A stretch of DNA of 64,000 nt from Halocaridina rubra (lineage: Eukaryota > Arthropoda > Malacostraca > Decapoda > Atyidae): the NCBI GenBank assembly GCA_037179515.1, contig JAXCGZ010022658.1, positions 165,001 through 229,000 of the forward strand. The letters run 5' to 3'. The position numbers were made by a program, and so were the translations under genes. Under the pieces are notes generated by a model, which saw nothing but the letters and a program-made list of their open reading frames with translations, searched no databases and had not been told where the DNA came from. Positions 62,904 through 64,000 of the stretch are shown piece after piece (position 1 is the stretch's first letter; each line of letters starts with the position of its first letter).

Positions 62904-64000
62904 AAGAACAAGTCGGGTTACTTCAGGGAACATACAACTCACAGCAGACGACACCGGAACCGCAGGGTGTAACCCCTACCCGGCCCCTACCTGAGGGAAG
63001 CCTGCTTCTGGGTGACACAAACCTCTCCCCTGTCCATATGTCAGACTTGAACCAACAATGCTCCGTTCAAACTTTAAAAGGAGCTAATATAGATCTCATA
63101 AATTGCTGGGTCTCAGAGAAACTTCGATGGGCTCCTAAATATTGCATCTTATACTGCGGTATTCAAGACATCCTTAATGGATCTCAGCCTGTGGATATCC
63201 TTGATAGATTGGGTTCTCTCATAACCGATCTCAAGGAGGTGAACGAGGAGATGAGCATACACATATGTGAAGTAGCACCTGTCCTTAGAGTCGAAGAGTT
63301 CGATGAAAAGATCAACTATTTCAATAATCAACTAGCAACTTGGAGTGAGACCAATGGGGTTTCAGTTATCAAGACTAATCTGCAGTTCAGGCTTGGTACC
63401 GGCGACGTTGATCGGATGTGTTATGATGTAAATGATAAGGGGGATGCTCTCAACAGATTTGGCGTCATCAGGTTATTGAACATAATTGCTAAGCAATGCC
63501 CATTCTTCAAACTAAGCAACAACTGGGAAGAAATCATATACCAAACCATACCTACTACATATGCTTCTGTATTGCAGCGGCAACAACGACCGGTCACGGC
63601 CAATAACGACAGTCAAAATAACACATACAGGAACAGAAACTACGACCGGCATCGCCAGCTCCCCTCAATAAGAAATAATAATGAAATCAGAAACGCCTCT
63701 CAAGAAAGTAGCAACGATCAGCATTCTAGAAGGGATCCTCAACAGCATTTGGATGGACGTCATACCCGGGATTTTCGTCATCAGAATCGTCAAATCCCAC
63801 CTGGTACTCGAGGATGGAGACGAGACTCGAGGATGAATCACAGTCTCCATGATCTCGACCAACCACGGCGCTACCCCCAGCGTCCCCGGGAGAGGGAGAA
63901 ATTGCAGCAGCTCTACAGTCGTCGACAGCCCTGTTCAAACTGTGGGGAAATAAACCATGATCTTTCCCACTGTTGGTTTAACTATAGACTTAAATGTGGT
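62753..64000 (+). CDS. Partial LINE ORF1-like protein with SGNH-like domain and CCHC knuckle
   Basis: A frame open from ATG 62753 through the CT repeat to the window end (416 codons, no stop). The true protein probably starts at or before LEEQVGLLQGTYNS (62900). From 63002 it reads LLLGDTNL, then KYCILYCGIQDIL and FGVIRLLNIIAKQCP, the order of SGNH/GDSL-hydrolase blocks I, III and V, but with Thr in the GDS position, no GxND Asn and no DxxH His, so probably not catalytic. A basic, Gln/Arg/Asn-rich linker (63560-63930) leads to CSNCGEINHDLSHC (CX2CX4HX4C, 63932-63973) and the start of a second knuckle. This architecture fits the RNA-binding ORF1 of a LINE or a Gag. The rest lies right of the window. 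Confidence 0.65.
62787..62901. repeat. (CT)n microsatellite
   Basis: CT repeat with two slips (62800, 62826). It is read through in frame by the open frame at 62753. Confidence 0.93.

Overview
The window looks like repeat-dense nuclear DNA of an arthropod, most likely a decapod crustacean. The grounds are long (AT)n, (GA)n, (AAT)n and (CATA)n microsatellites, TTAGG/CCTAA-type arthropod telomere-like motifs scattered through short transposons, several tRNA-derived SINEs, and a mixture of CR1-like, RTE-like and I-like LINEs, Ty3/Gypsy, pogo/Tigger, hAT and piggyBac-like elements. No intact host gene is recognisable. Almost every long reading frame belongs to a transposable element.

The main structure is an old, imperfect inverted duplication. 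The left arm starts at or before base 1 and runs to about 37132. The right arm runs from about 39123 to about 52345 in reverse-complement order. Single-copy sequence, SINE copies, MITE copies and an RTE LINE fragment recur in mirrored order and opposite orientation. The arms differ in length (37 kb against 13 kb) mainly because the left arm took many later insertions: a hAT MITE, Tigger, piggyBac-like and Gypsy elements, and a nested LINE cluster. The roughly 2 kb spacer (37133-39122) holds a decayed RTE-like LINE with a CR1 tail inserted in it. From 52345 rightwards the mirror partner would lie left of the window.

Layout. 1-7611: left arm with MITEs, SINEs and an RTE fragment. 7911-8319: foldback element. 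8434-9877: short Tigger. 10955-11258: MITE. 12461-13211: piggyBac-like remnant. 13216-15591: decayed Tigger transposase. 15745-16081: long-TIR MITE. 16088-21901: young Ty3/Gypsy element of CsRn1 type with matching LTRs, carrying a LINE fragment inside its integrase. 22.6-23.8 kb: (AT)n arrays with three SINEs. 23.8-33.3 kb: old CR1-like LINE split by a nearly intact I-like LINE (24067-29399) and by a TTAGG-bearing foldback element (29660-30067). 33895-36722: CR1-like LINE copy A with a palindromic 5' end. 37.1-38.8 kb: RTE-like LINE. 39-52 kb: right arm with two nested Tigger elements, a SINE with a clear target duplication and a (GA)n-expanded RTE LINE. 53.3-56.8 kb: LINE copy B, almost intact. 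57-60 kb: MITE remnants and unannotated sequence. 60.3-62.4 kb: decayed Gypsy pol. 62.75-64.0 kb: an open reading frame running off the end, with an SGNH-like domain and a CCHC knuckle.

The elements interact mainly by nesting. Insertions present in both arms predate the duplication and those in one arm postdate it, so the two arms give an internal relative clock. Junctions, frames and homologies were read by eye; percent identities are only quoted where bases were counted.
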